A DNA stretch of 64,000 nt from Sordaria brevicollis (GCA_033439795.1 JAUTDP010000002.1:4650001-4714000), one strand, 5' to 3'; counted from the first letter of the stretch, positions 11,801-25,305 are shown. Notes: generated from the letters alone by a model not told the origin. Program-made: numbers and translations.

Positions 11801-13366
11801 GTTGTTCTCGATGGCGGCAAAGACTTCGTCAGCAGGCTTCTTGCGAATGATATCGGACTCGCCAGTGGCCTGGGACTCGTCGCATTTGACGTTATACCCC
11901 TCAATTAGCACACCGTCGACGGGGATCATATCGCCTGGTTCAAGGTGCAAAACATCGCCAACCAGGACATCAAAAACCGAGATTTCAACCGTTTTTCCGG
12001 ATCGGACAGCCTTGACCAAACGATCTTGCTTCTTTTTGTTGAGTTTGGCGAATTGGCGTTCCTTTTGGTAGTCGTTCAGAGATCCAACCAAAACAACAAT
12101 GACGATGGCGACGATAATAGCTACTCCTTCCACCCATTCGACCTTGGCGCTTCCTTCCTTGTGTTCCTGGCCGAACGTCTGGTACAGGCCGATAGCGAGC
12201 GAAACGACGGCGGCGATAGAAAGAAGAATGAGAACCTTGTCATTGTAGGTGATCCACATCAGCTCCAGCAAGCTCTTGCCCTTCTTTTCTGGTAGCCTGT
12301 TGTCTGAGAAGACGCGCTTTCTGGATGTATAATGGTCGTCTCCATGGTGCTTCTTGTGATGGTGATCGGCTGCGTGGCTGTCGGTCTTGGCGATTACATT
12401 TTCGCTGGCAGCGGTGGGCTTAACGGGCGAGTTGGCAGCTGGACGGGCAGTGGCCTCTTCAAATGTTACACGCCCATCGACTTGGACTTCATCCATACTC
12501 AGGCCTGCTTTCCTGTCTGATCTAAGCCCCTTTTCCAAACCGGCAAGGCCACCCAGCTTCCAAAAGGCGGAAAGACTCTTTGGGTTGAACATTTTGTTGA
12601 GTTGACCGGGTGTGAAGGCGAAGGGGTTGTCGACAACCTCGAAATCGGCCTCTCTTCCTTGATCTGGCTTGAGCGCATCCGGGTCGTTCATGATTTGCCG
12701 GTTGTCTGATGAGCTGCTGGAGGACAATGTCTGGCCCTTCTTGTCGCCTTGGTGGGAAGATCCTCCGATGACCGTCTCCCCTTGCGATGATGTTATCGAG
12801 CGGGTCTCGTCGTTGGAGTTGACTGAGTTTTGCCTCGACCTGCCAGCAGCGCCGGGAACTGACAGGAAGTTGTGGGGGTCCATGGGACGGTAGGTGACGG
12901 GGCTGGAGACATTGTGAGGACTAGTCGGGCGACTGTCTCTGCTGTCGAAGGAGGTGGACTGGCGCATTTCGGGTCTCTGTCCTAGAGAGTTGGAGTGTTG
13001 GTGGGAAGGGATCCAGCTACTACTGGTGATGGGGTCCATGGCGGTGGGACTATATGCTTCCTCTTCCAGAGAGGTAGGCGAGTATGAGACACCTCTTGGG
13101 GCGCTCTCAGGAGATTCCTGCGGTTGGGGAGATACCGCAGTGGTGTCAATGGTAATTGTAGGGCTGTGTGATGAATTAGCTGTGGGCTAAGGTTGATGGG
13201 CAGAACAGCAGCACTCCTTCAAGGCATGCCGTGTAATAGCTCTCTCTCTCTATAATATGGCAGACGGGATGTAAAGGATAGGAGGCGAGACTTACGCTCT
13301 CTGCCTTCTGGTGACAGGCGGAATTTCGTCCGCGTTGGGAGGCCCTCCTTCTGTGTTGTCCGCCAT
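8825..13366 (-). CDS. nca-2: Plasma-membrane-type (PMCA) Ca2+-transporting P-type ATPase
   Basis: Pumps cytosolic Ca2+ out of the cytoplasm, coupled to ATP hydrolysis (P2B type). Three exons fit in frame: 13296-13366 (MADNTEGGPPNADEIP...), 9759-13163 and 8825-9704, with introns of 132 bp (13164-13295, GTAAGT) and 54 bp (9705-9758, GTAAGT), encoding 1451 aa. Evidence: a long Ser-rich, His-rich cytosolic N-terminus; the first membrane pair (VLILLSIAAVVSLAIGL; GVAIIVAIVIVVLVGSLND); the A-domain CDESQATGESD; VPEGLPLAV in M4 (~residue 595); the phosphorylation motif SDKTGTLTQ (~636); the hinge TGDGTNDAPALK (~970); and the C-terminal membrane region crossing the last intron (QIFNQW-NNRRLDNNFN). The C-terminus is Ser/Arg-rich, where PMCA regulatory regions normally lie. 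The N. crassa orthologue is nca-2. The long antisense open frame across it is a codon-bias shadow. Confidence 0.95.
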
Positions 13367-16300
13367 GGTAGCTGACGCTCAATGGCAAAAAGAGAGGAGT
13401 CAGTTGGCGGCTGTGTTGTCTGGCGTGACCACCTTGAACGTGGTGGACACGGAGGCCAATGAGCGACCCGTCAGCTGCGCAAGGGCAGATTCCTGGTTAG
13501 CGATGGATTGGAATGTTCAATTGCCCGCGTTTCTGAGGCGAACTCTGTTTGATTTGCAATATCAGGATGCCTTCTGAGATGGAGGCGCGGTAAACAGAGC
13601 CACAGTCGACCAAATGTTGAGTATGATAAGTAGTGTATGGTTGTAGCTGGGCACGGCAACAAGATGAGCGAAGGGGTTTGGGGTGCCTGGGGGAGTTAAG
13701 CAAACCGAACCTCTAGCGGAGATTTCAGGTTCTTCTCGACCCTGCTGGCGTTGTTGCTGGGCCTTCCCAAGCTAGGCCTTTCTTGGATGTAGAAGGTACC
13801 CTGTACTTGTACCGTAGTGTCCTTTGGCGGTGATGGGATGGCAAGCGCGAGAGTGAGGTGGCCGACCTAACAAACACAACAGCGGAGTTGCCCACTTGAA
13901 AGTAGAAGGTACCTCGGGGTTGCTTTGTCGGGGCTAGCAAGGTAGGTACCTGTATGCAATCGAGGCGGGTTGAAAGAATGGATGGTAAAAGACAGGCAGC
14001 AAGGGGGAAGGGCGGGAGGCGAGGAAATCCGCGGTCAGCAAAAAAACATACGCCAATCCGAGGCCTCTGGTTTTTGTTGAAGTGATGTAAGGTGGCAGTG
14101 GGAACTCTGTTGAAAAGAAATTGCAAGACTGGAGGATTTCCGACTGGGACAGAGGACAGGAAGACAGAAGGTATTAATCATTCGTTGGGCAACCTCAAGA
14201 TCTGGGGCATCGTTTGCAGGTACCTAGAGGTATAATTTTTTAAAAGGGAAAGGGTGCCTGCGGCCCAGACAGGAGCGCCCCGAGCGCATAGAAGGCAGGT
14301 GCGTAGAGGTACGTCAAGCGAAGCTCAAGGCCATGCCATAGATGTTTTGCGTATTGTATGTAACGTAATTGAACCGTAAGATCCAACTACCTCGAAGGAG
14401 GCAGTCGATCACACATTCAGGGGCGCCCATGGTCCGTTACAGAGTGCAACCCTGGTCGGTATTAACCACGCATTTGTCGAGACGTAATTTTGCGATACAT
14501 ATCCAAGGAAGACAGTGTTAGGCTATTGTCGGCGGATCAGCAGTGCCATATAGTGACTAGTAGATATATCAATCTGAAGAAGGAAGTCGGTTGCCTAAAG
14601 GGGGGATGATGATATAAACTCAATCACCTATGACGATGGGAATGGAAGCTCATTTGGTGAGGGAATATGGGTGAATCAGATGTAAGGTATCGGTCGGTGA
14701 GTGTGTGGCACACGAAAATCATGATGCTTTGATTCTTGGAAAAAGTGAGACTTTGATAAATTGGCCGGGCAACTCAACTCGGTGATTGTGTGGAAATGGA
14801 ACATCAAGGTGCAATTCTGGGGCGCTGAATAGCACAAATAGAACTCCTGCACTCTGGTCTGGTCCTTCCTCCCTGAGCGAAGCAGACAGCGACGGGAGGC
14901 AGATCATGATGTCCTGCCACTGCTCTTGCCCATTTTTTTTCTACATATTTTACTCCGACGGCCTTCTTTCCTTCCCTCTCTACTAGTCTCTGTTCGTTCT
15001 CGCGTTCCCGTCTCGATGCGTCTGGCTCCATTAATTTGGCTCCAGTCGTCGGACCGCCTCAGATTCACCGATTTGCATTTTCGGGCACCATCAGCCGGGC
15101 CACCAGGACCACCAAACGACGGAACGGACTGACGGCGACTGTTCATCGACAACGAGACCGAATCATTCGGGGGTGCTGGGCGAACGATGTCGGTACGACG
15201 CTAGACGTCTGCGTCTGCACAATGGATCTCCAAACCAGCTGCTCTGATAGGCTTGGCGCCAGGTCTTGCGAGCACTGCCACTCTTGGCGTCTAGGGACTG
15301 GCCAACCGCCATGTCAATGTAACCCGGTACTATTACCGTATGGTAATTTTCATGTTGGCCTCCCTTTTTCCTGGTTGGGTGGTCCAAACACAATCTGTTT
15401 GCACCCTCAACTCGATTTGCTCACTCATATTGAACTCTGTTGGTGATGTTTAGACCACCAAAAATACTGAACCGCATTGGTTTGTCGGCGCCATGAATCT
15501 CGAGATGGATGTTGTCCAGACTTCACAACGGTTGAACGCGATGTTGATTAGTTTTCAAGATCTAACTTGAAGTAGTATCAAAGGCCTCAAAATGCCTGCC
15601 ACTAATCCCTTTAGGGCAGTGTGTGCCGCAGACGTGCAGGACATCAGAGCCGCCACTAACAAAATGGATCCAGTTTTAATTTCAACCTCCTGTGGGGTGC
15701 CCCCATGCAAATGCACGCTAAGCTTTCAAGGTCGCAATGGCCTCTTGATAGTGCGACATGTGTGGAGGCCTGCAAAAGCTTAACAGTCTTGATTTTCAAG
15801 ATCTCTTCGACTTCCATAGAGACGTTGGCTCTGATAGGATCCAAGTCGTGTTGCCAGGTTGCTTACTGACTATCAGCCCTAACGATTTGGATGATTATCC
15901 TAGATGATTTTCTTTGCCAGTTGTCCGCAAACAAAAGCCATGTCCAGCCATGTGTATACAATAAGCTGCTTCACTGGCTCCTTGACATTTTGTGAACTCC
16001 AGTCGCCAACAACAAGGTCTGTCGGGTGCGAGTGGGTGTGTCGTGGATTCCCTGGCCGCCTTGTGACGTGCCATGCGTGCCTTCCTCTTGGAATCAGGGG
16101 GTGGGTCTTGCCGAACTGGTGGAGTTTCAACTTTCAACTTCAATTCAACCTCTGCGAATTGACATCAACATTGGAAAGAGCGGTTGTGCACCTCGCTCAG
16201 CCCTTTCTGACTTGAGGAAACTGCACCCGGGACAAATCACCTGCAATCTAGAGGTAGTATGGCAGCAGTAGGTATTTCTCAAAGTTTTCATGTCAGTCAC

Positions 16301-19300
16301 TGCAGTGCACACTGCATGCACTTGCTACATGGCCCGATACCGGTAGGCATCTTGACAGCTGTGCGCGCGTGCAGCCTCCCACTGCAACTAAATCCCACTC
16401 CACCACAATCACAAATCGTCCAAGCGCAAACACCTTCTTTTCTCTTCAACATCTTCTTGTTCCATCTGTTACCTCAACGGCGAAACCAGCTACCAACGCC
16501 TCCAACCTCCCGTCTATACCTACAAAAGTGGCTGTGCTCTTGGGTTTCAATGGTTCCATGGCTCAAAGAGGTAGCCCACCAGTTGCCATGAGTTTGAGCT
16601 GCCTCTTTTGATACTTAGTTCGCCCCCCGTCTTGGCCTCTTGTCCGTCCCCTTCGTCAATCGATATCACCTCTCTCCACCACCCTTGACCACCAAACCTT
16701 GACATGGCGATACTCGATGGACCACACGCGGCCGCCAGAACTCAACAAACAACAACGACAAGATCGCTGTGTCCAGATCCTCGGACAAGGTGAGACTCGA
16801 CTGAGGCGCAGTCACTGTCATGCTCATGTTCCGGAAGGTTGCTTTCGCCTCCTCATGTCTGGACTGCAGAGCCATATCGACTTATTTGATCCGACACTCG
16901 CACCGAAGAGCACGCACGGCACCGAGGGCATACCTAGCAGACGGCAGAGGGTTAAAGAAACTTCCAGCAGTCACCTTGACTATGGTTTGCACAGCCTCGT
17001 CCATCCGTTCACAATTGAGGTTGGCATCTTGGGGTATCAGGTTATTCAACCGCTTTTTCGTTGCCGCCGAGCAAACTCTTGAAGCTCGATATTGGAGACA
17101 GGTCGAATGTTTCACGAAACGCCTTCGAGAATCTGATATCCCGCCAGCATCCAACCGCTCGCTGCCATTACCCTGCGAGAAACACCGGCTGCTTGACCAA
17201 TAAGATCCCGAAACTGACACACGCCGCTGTCATGGAATTGCATTATCTTGGCGGATTAACACTTCATTTCCACGACACATCCAAAGTCAAGGCCAAGATT
17301 ACAATTGTTTTGGGGTCGAACTCAAACATCCAAGCAACGCCATTACACCCTCAGACTGAACCATCTCGTTCTCGCATTGCAACCATCACCGACCACCCTT
17401 ACCGCAGAGATATTCCAACAGCCGAGCACCAATAACAATAAGCGCCACACTCACCATCCCGCTGCGCTGTTTTATGCGCAATGATGCGACATCCATTTAC
17501 CACCTCATGGTAGCCATCCACACCATTGCACGTTTCAACCTTCTGTCCACAGCTTTCTTCGCTCGGCACTGGAGCAGACTCAACAAAGCCACCATTGGCG
17601 TCTCCATTTTCCAGAACATGACCGGAACACTTCTCATGGCACTGGCGACACATGCCCACATTCGACCGAGGTGACGACACTTCCGCTACGGTTTATACGA
17701 GTCCGGACAACCGGGACTCCAATCGTACTTCGGCAGTCATCCGAGAAGGCTATATGATTCGTTCCCAATATGCCAACTACCGACACACCAAGGCTGACGT
17801 CTAGGCTATTTCCTCCGCTCCGGAGCCAAAATCCTTCTCTTCAGAACACCGCCTGCTTATGCTTACTACTTGAACGCGCGGCTTGATCGTTGTTATAGGA
17901 GCCAGCCACAACGACTGTATCGGTTTCAGCCTGGCGATGTTGAGTTACATGTCCGCTCTGGTTCAAGTCTTGTCTTTGCTCCGCTACTACGCGGTGGTCA
18001 CCATCAGCCCCCCAACTGTGGTAGTGATACAAAGGGTATCGGAAAAGGGTAGGTATCATATCGCGTATGCTTACCAACTGAGCCCCCTTGATACCACTAG
18101 CTACTAGAAACTATTACCGTCTAGATGTGTTCTCTTGGCGGGAAGTGTTTTCAAAGGCTTTTACTACCGTACCATGCTGATATTGGATTCATCAACAATC
18201 CTTCGCGCAAAACCAGCCCCCACTTATCACGGCTTGATGGCCTGGAGGCAGTTCCTGTTTAGGAAGCTGATCATTAACATCATTTCCAGGGGTCCATATC
18301 CCTTTTTCGCACTTGAGCCGATGCAGCTCTTCTCGGACATGTTCAGACAAAGGTGGCTTGTTCACCATCAAGAGCGACTTGGGCATACCCTCCTTCTCCG
18401 ATTTCCTGGCGTATCGACGTTGGCGAGGCGACATACGAGGCAGCTGCCCAGGTCTGATCACTTGTGTCTGACACCAACTTGGAGATTTGACCGACGAGAT
18501 CAGGCTGTGAGCCGCATTCTATGCCTAGCATATCAAAGAAGGCTGGACGCCGCCCAAGCCGCTGACTTTCGCATCTAATCACCGAAAAGACAAGACCGTT
18601 ACAACTTTACAATACGTTGCAGAACGACGACGACCCGGGTTTCAGGATCATGAGCGCGCGACCACATTCTCACGTCACGTCACGTCTGCATCGATGATAT
18701 GTGGCTAAGTATGCGACCAGCGTGCTGTCATGGCACACGACACTTGATCTCAACAGGCACTCCACTCACTAGGTTTGCTGCAGTAAATGCTCCGACCGTT
18801 ACTGGCCAAATATCGCCATCGGTCAGCTCAGATATCGGGGCTGCTATGAATCCAGAAAGCACTTGCAACACAGCTCATGGTACTGGCTATGGCTTGTCTC
18901 GAGTCCATTCACAGTTCAGCGGGCGGAAAGCCAAGCATCATTGTGATCTTTGTTGTGTTTGCCAACAAATGAAAACTCCATACCTATTCACCACTATCCA
19001 CGCAACGTGAGGAGCTTAACAGGCACAATTGGACGCCATCTGCCTCCAGTGTTTCAAAAGAGCCGCCGCTATTTGCAAGTCTTGAACGTGTCACGATAGA
19101 CCCGCCTGCCAGCGAAGGCTTTTCATACTGAGCTCCACAGGATGTCAGACGTTGCTCAGCTTCGTGGTCGGCCATGAAGCATCTCGCCGGAGATGGCCCC
19201 TTCCCGAATTGCTGGGTCGCTAGGCTGAGTTTGGATTATGGCGATCGAATTCCTTTGATACGTCTGGTTATAGTCCAAGCTACGCTTTATCCACGAGATT

Positions 19301-22300
19301 CTACACGCATGAATATCGAGGTGATGCCACCCTTTTTTCTTTGCTGACTCGCTCGCGAATATCTCGGAATTCCAGCATTGCTTGGTAGAGGTATCCTATC
19401 CGGCTTTTAGCATCATTATGCGCTAGTATACAGACACCTTCCCCTATTTCGTCCACCACCGATTAACCGATGGAAGGTTTTCCCAGCAGAGCTGACAGAA
19501 GGATTATCCGTTCCCAGGCGAGGACGACAAGGCCGCCTCCTGAGAGACAAAAAAAAATCAAACTTCTTGCTTCCAAACCGAAAGCGGTGATGGATGGGCC
19601 GATCAGGCCAACGGACCTTGAGACGCAACTAACATACGGATTAGGTAGCGGGAAGCCGATGAGTGGTGGTTACCAAAGCCAAGATCTATGAGAGGAGCTT
19701 AAATTGAGGCTGTGCAAATGCGGACCCTCTTTATTGGCCCTTTCCAAGCTATCTATTGGTCGCCATGGAGCAGGTAAACCGGGGCCCCATCCCTATGGAT
19801 TCTGGCCCGTCCGTTGTTCGCTTCGCCTGTTTGGGGACACTCGACTCTGGTTGACCTGAGGGGTTTTGTGAATTGTTCTGATGTGGTCTGATTGGTACTT
19901 GAGCATTCACAGGTTTTGCTCGAAGTTGAGAATTTCCAAAAGGATGGTTGTGTGTCGCGAAATATTTGAAAAAGCTGCGGGTTGACGCTGTCTCCAGTGC
20001 AACTCGAAATCTTATCAAAAGTGGGAATGCCGGGAAGTTTCCAGGGATCGGATCAAAACAGCAAAAACTGGTTGCTGAAGCTGACATTCAGGAGTCGTCG
20101 AAAAGACTTGTTTTGATATGCTCGTCAGGGATCCAAGCGGGTGTCGGCCGATACATGTCGAATGTACCAAGGAGGCCCGAAACCTCACATTTGCTGGATT
20201 TGACCCAGGGCTCACATCAAGAAAATCGCCTCTCCACTCGATATTTACATAAACCACAACTTTTACCCGCGGTGCGAAATAATTCGCAGATTCCAGCTTA
20301 ACAACTCAGCTGCCTCGAACTGAAGTCGGTGAGCGTCCAGGCTCACCGGTAAGGGGGTGCTTTACCGTTCCGGCCGGCACTCGAGATCAAGTGATCTCCG
20401 GAAAACAAGGGTTCAGCTGTACTCCAGGGGCTGTTTGCATACTCTGTGGCCTACGGATAGCTACATTTTTTCCTTTTTCTTTCTCACACTGATCCCGCCG
20501 CAAACTCTTTCACAGATAGAAATCACTGATTATTGGGAAGGTGGTATGAAACAAGAGTGCACTTTGTCTGTCGAAGACCCCCTGGCATTGCGCCCGGGCG
20601 TCGGGTCAAACCTTGACCTAGACCGGCAGGACTCGAGACAGAGAACTCGGGATCCATCCAGATACCCAACACATGGTCTTCCGGGTACGACTATCCTCCA
20701 CTAGGATAAAGGTAAAGGAGAGAGATTGAGGCGCAGCAGTTGCATTGCGTCGTTGACGTGGGACAAATAAGGGAGGAGGACAAAGTTTATTCGTTCCTTC
20801 ATTACAGAAAGGGCCTGGGGGCTTGATGTCAAGTTACGTACCTTCCCGGTCCCGGTTTCCGAGTGGAAAGGAACGAAAAGCGGTGTCAGTTCGAATGTAG
20901 GTACATGCTACCTTGCCTTGCACTTGCAAGAAAGTTGATAACTTACAATCTCGAAAAGTGTATCCACGAAGTAGATGATGTACATTATTCAAGGCCTCAA
21001 GAAGCCAGCTTGATATCGCCTGGTGGTGGGATCACACAATCTTCGGAGTTGTATTAGGTAAGTGATATGTCAACCGAACTTGGTGCTCGTTCACAATCGT
21101 GCAAGACATGGCCAGCAACTCCTCTGAGGTGACTTCATCTCCACGACTCAAGTCCAGTACAATGCCGCCAAGCAAGACAATCTCCGACTTCAATATCATG
21201 GAAAGTCATGCCAGACACTGCAAACATGATGATGATACGCAGCGAGAAAGGCTCGGCGTCTCTTGGTATGTACGGCATGTATTCGCTTCTTCGCTCTTGA
21301 AACCGAACGGATCAAGTGTAAGTTCGAGGTAAGGGTAAGGTAACAAGGCGTAATGTCTTTCATGTCCTCTTCCTGTATCTGTCTTTTCTTTCATCCAGTC
21401 ACGGTGCTTGAAGGCTCTGATCCCAATCGGAGACATTGATACCAGCCTTCGAGCCAGCTGGCCAACAACCCAAAGACCACTAGCAATCAATATCGTCCGC
21501 CTAGAATTCAACAAAGATCATGTCACGAACAAGGTCATGGCCAAAGACCAGACGACAATCGGGATACCGGGAGCTTTCCAGATCCGTAGTTGATCAACGG
21601 TTCGGCCGGCTGGATACCACGGCCGGCTAACTGGACGCTCGGAGACCTCAAAGAAGGGAAGGTGTTATGCTATCCTACACTACGCTACATCACCGAAGCA
21701 ACCTTTTACCACCAACCAACCAACCTCTAGTCACCAGCAGTATCAACTCGCCATCCTCCAACCTCCAGCCTCGTGGAGTCTCGAAGTCTCAGACCAGCCT
21801 CTATAACTACCGGGCGGATACCGTACCGAAAAAAAAAAACAAGAGGCAGGAAACAACTCGATACCAACGGCTTGGCCCCATCACCAACCGTACAAATGAC
21901 AACCTCGTCAACAAGGTTCCCAGGGAGACACGAAAAAGGTCTAAGCCTCACTCGCTTTCATGGTTGTACCTGGTGAAATGGTACAAGACAGGCGGCATAT
22001 GTCCGCGCGGGTGTGATGTGGGGGATTCGTGAGGCTTCTCTCTGCCTTGTCATTTTGTACGGGGGGTTGTATGCCTTGGTGATACTCGAGGCTGGTACAT
22101 AGACTCGGTTTGGTTTTGATAGCTCGCAGTCTATTTGACTAACATTGCCTACGTACATCATCAAGGATCCTAAGCAGAGGTTTATGGAGTCTGTCCACAG
22201 CTCATCATCATCGTCGATGTTAGGTACCTGCTATGGGAGTAGGAGAGACACAGAATCCACAACCAGTGATCGAGACCATACCTATGCTGAGAGAGAGCCA

Positions 22301-22702
22301 AGATACAGGCTCTGTCCAACTGTCGTCAAATTCAACGCTCGTCTTCTGCTGGGTCAAACTACGTCTCTAGATATTTGCTAATTTCTATCTCCGACTCGGC
22401 GCATAGTGGCTGTGAAGAGTTTGAAGCTACGGTAGGGTTGGTTTTGATCATCTGTTGGTGATGGAGACTTGATATGTCCTACAGGTATCCTGTCCATTGC
22501 TGCCAAGGGCGGATAGCACGTTGGCCATCACGATTCTAAACGTCGTCAGTATCAAACCGGCAGGTCAGTCTTTCTTTGTTGATACCTGTTGCCATCACGA
22601 TCACACTTGATCTTCGTTCTCACTCCTCTTGGCCGTGGCTATGCTTTTGAGTGATATTTTCACATTCAGGACTTTTGGTCTCGTTGTTGAGATGTTGGCA
22701 AC

Positions 22703-22740
<38 letters not shown>

Positions 22741-24100
22741 TGTGTTCAGGGGTCATGGCTGGACATCACGACATCTACTACTAGGTTGGACGTGGACCCA
22801 GATCACCATACCCAACGATTCCCTCAATCGTTAACTACGAAAGTGAAGAGAGGCTTTAACTCCACACCCAAGAAAAACACAGCCCAAACGCCTAGGAAAA
22901 CAGTAGTAGTTCAGATGTTGTTGAATTTTCGATCCGTTATCATGAACTAGATATTGACGGTGGCCAATGGTCTTATCAACCTCACGCACGTTGTCTTCTT
23001 CGTGAGAAGTCTTTGGATATGGTATTCAGTCTAGCAGTATGACAACGCGTCACGTCAGATGCCATGAAGCTACAGACGGATGTAGTTTGTTCTTTGTTCA
23101 ATCGAGTTAGTTCTACATTTCATGTCCAGGTGTCAGTTCTGCCTTGGCAATCTCCATGTCTCCATCGAGCAGCTTTACGGAATGCCTTGTAGTTTGCCTT
23201 TTAGGCTGTGAAGAGAGTGCGAAGTAAGTGTTTTGGAAGTTTGAAGGTTGAAGCTTGTGAGGGGAGGGAGATTAGGATGGGGTTTGAGAAATGAGAGAGG
23301 CCTCCTAGGGGCGAATAGCAGTAGAAGAGGTAGGTGCAGTAAAGGGAAGTGGATGAAGAGGAAATCGGACGCCAGGACGTGGATATTTGGTGGAGGCTTA
23401 TTTGGAGGAATATGCTGTGGTGGGAGAGCGTACTTTAAGGCCGGGGGAGTTGGTGAATGGAGAATGATGACCATGATCATGGGAGAAGGTGACGGAAAGG
23501 AGAAAGAGAATGGGTGATTTTCTCCACTGCTACAGGCAATGAGCTATGTTAGCGACAGAGAGATATTTCTGGATAGGAGCTCATGAGCTTGGTGAGCCTG
23601 GCCGTAACCTGTGATGGTGATGTCGGCGATAATGATGGCGGATTTGTCTCTGGAAAAAGCAGCTTTGCGGTTTTCCTCTCAAAAATGCAGTTGAACTTAG
23701 CACGATGCGTTTTGTCCTTCAACACGTGGGCGCTTTGGAGGAAGAACAATGAAGACACCAAATCCACTGCACGAGAGGAATGCGAAGGAACGCAGGTGGT
23801 GATGCTGAAGGGTGTCACGTGAAGATACCGATACGGCGATAAGATAAAAGGCTTGATTACGCAATATGGAAGTGGACTGCAGACAGGCAGTGGGTTCATG
23901 ACCCAAACACAAGCAGCATCAAAGAAAACATCTAGTACATCATTTTATTGTTTTGTTTCGCGGCACCCCGGTTCCCTCCTTTTGAATTGCTGAGTATCAA
24001 CGAAGTCTACAGTTTCACTTTGTTCAAACATCTCTGACGATGCCACAACACCAGAGCGACACTCTTAAGTTATGGCCGGGACACAACCTGGTTCGAGAGA
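13367..24100. other. 10.7-kb gene-free interval upstream of nca-2
   Basis: The first 1-2 kb probably holds the nca-2 promoter and leader, with repeated GGTACCT/AGGTAC motifs around 13.8-14.3 kb. The rest has only short, frame-broken open stretches. It is not AT-saturated, so it is not heavily RIP-mutated. Around 16.40-17.44 kb a pyrimidine-rich stretch precedes short overlapping open frames (16699-17082, 16820-17203, 17061-17435) that could be a degraded or unrecognised spliced gene. I could not connect them convincingly. A 34-nt T run occurs at 22706-22739. No RNA gene was recognised. Confidence 0.45.
22706..22739 (+). repeat. Poly(T) homopolymer, 34 nt
   Basis: An uninterrupted run of 34 T residues, flanked by ACGAG and GTGTG. 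Such runs may be replication slippage or the tail of a retroposed sequence inserted in reverse. No retroelement body or target duplication was recognised beside it. Its length is the least reliable feature of the assembly here. Confidence 0.9.
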
Positions 24101-24643
24101 CTATGCAACCTTGACAAACCTCCACACCGTTCCCTCCTTCCCATATTCCCAGGTCATCTTCGCTTCGCAACCCTCTTTCCATCCTTCCACTGGCGGCTCC
24201 AGCCGTGCCTGAACAAGCTCCGAACCCTTCTGGAACTTCATGATATACCCACACTGTTGCAGCGCCTCAGGTCCTTGCTCACTGTCTCCCTCCACCCTGA
24301 CACATAGCGGTTGCTGTGGAATATTTGAAGAATACTCATGTTTAAGGGTGATACAAGACCCGCTCGTCTTGTTGCGGAACTCAAACCAGCCATTGTGTTC
24401 ATTACATTTCCAGTGCCAGCTGCAGTTGCCTTCGAGTGGGTTGCCTTCTTCGAACATGATCGGAATTTTTTGGAGTGTGAGTTGGCCCCAGACCAACGTC
24501 AAGGCTAGGTTGCTGGGCTCATGCAGGATGAGGTACGTGGAGCCGGGCTTCGGATTGTCGTTGCGGTCCTGGTAGAAGTTACCAAGGGACTCAGATGCGG
24601 ACGGCGCTGGCAAGCTTTCCATCTTTGGACGAGGCATCGTCAT
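24101..24643 (-). CDS. Beta-trefoil-like protein, tandem copy A
   Basis: A 180-aa single-exon protein starting MTMPRPKMESL. The core has the pattern of small fungal beta-trefoil (fascin/ricin-B-like) proteins: TYLILHEPSNLALTL, then GNCSWHWKCNEHNGWF-type repeats, then a conserved tail GTVWRFVKVA. The family assignment is inferred from this repeat pattern; ligand and function are unknown. It is a clear paralogue of the next gene upstream (25306-26115), sharing MPRxKM, the YLILH motif, the CNWHWE/CSWHWK motif and an identical C-terminus, so the pair arose by tandem duplication. It is shorter: the loop insertions of copy B are absent. A Ser-rich open frame lies immediately upstream (about 24650-24840), shifted by one base and without an ATG. 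It resembles copy B's N-terminus and may be a lost 5' extension. Confidence 0.75.
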   Translation of the reverse strand: MTMPRPKMESLPAPSASESLGNFYQDRNDNPKPGSTYLILHEPSNLALTLVWGQLTLQKIPIMFEEGNPLEGNCSWHWKCNEHNGWFEFRNKTSGSCITLKHEYSSNIPQQPLCVRVEGDSEQGPEALQQCGYIMKFQKGSELVQARLEPPVEGWKEGCEAKMTWEYGKEGTVWRFVKVA

Positions 24644-25305
24644 GAAGGTATGAAGAGGGAGATGCCGCTGAGGCCGTATCGGTGATGGAAGCTTGAATGG
24701 TATTGATTGAGGAAGCTGAAGAAGCAGCAGATGATGAGGACGACCTTGTTGGATGTGAATACGTCGTAGCTAGCTTCCGGTTGCGACTGAAGAAGAGAGC
24801 CGATGGAGCATCCAGTTCTGTTATGGGAGTGGAAGCTTCTTATACTCTGAGGTGATCACCAAGACAGACAAAAAGAAGGGCGAAGAAAGCACGAGAACAG
24901 AGGCTGTTTACTCTCTGTTTGGTGCTAGCCAACGCCGACCGGTAAACGCTTCAAACGAATTCCATCTCTTCACGCATGGGCAGCTAACAAGAACAGAATA
25001 GATGCATGCCTCTATCAGCCGTGTGCCGATAACCACAAACAAAGCTGGCAGCGCCCGCGGCTAAAGACAAGTCGGGTTCTTTTGGACCGAGAGAAAAAGC
25101 GACAAACCAGAATCAGCGATGATCACTTGATGGAAAAAAGGAAGGGGAAGAAGAGCCGCGAAAGGAACCACATTCACAAATGCATAGAACGATCGGACAC
25201 TGCGCCTTTCAACACTACCTCTACCTACTAGCACAACCAGGCTATAGACGGGAGGTGCTCCTGGCAGCCACGCTCATAGCTTGCTCGAACTGAAAACGGC
25301 CATTA
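24644..25305. other. Spacer between the two beta-trefoil-like genes
   Basis: Contains the probable promoter of copy A and the 3' flank of copy B. The 24650-24840 part keeps a Ser/Ala-rich minus-strand frame out of register with copy A. No other feature was recognised. Confidence 0.5.

Noticed and set aside
9248..11908. 886-codon open frame on the plus strand
   Set aside because: It is exactly antisense to the Ca2+ ATPase exon 2. That gene has all P-type motifs, so this frame is a shadow of its codon bias.
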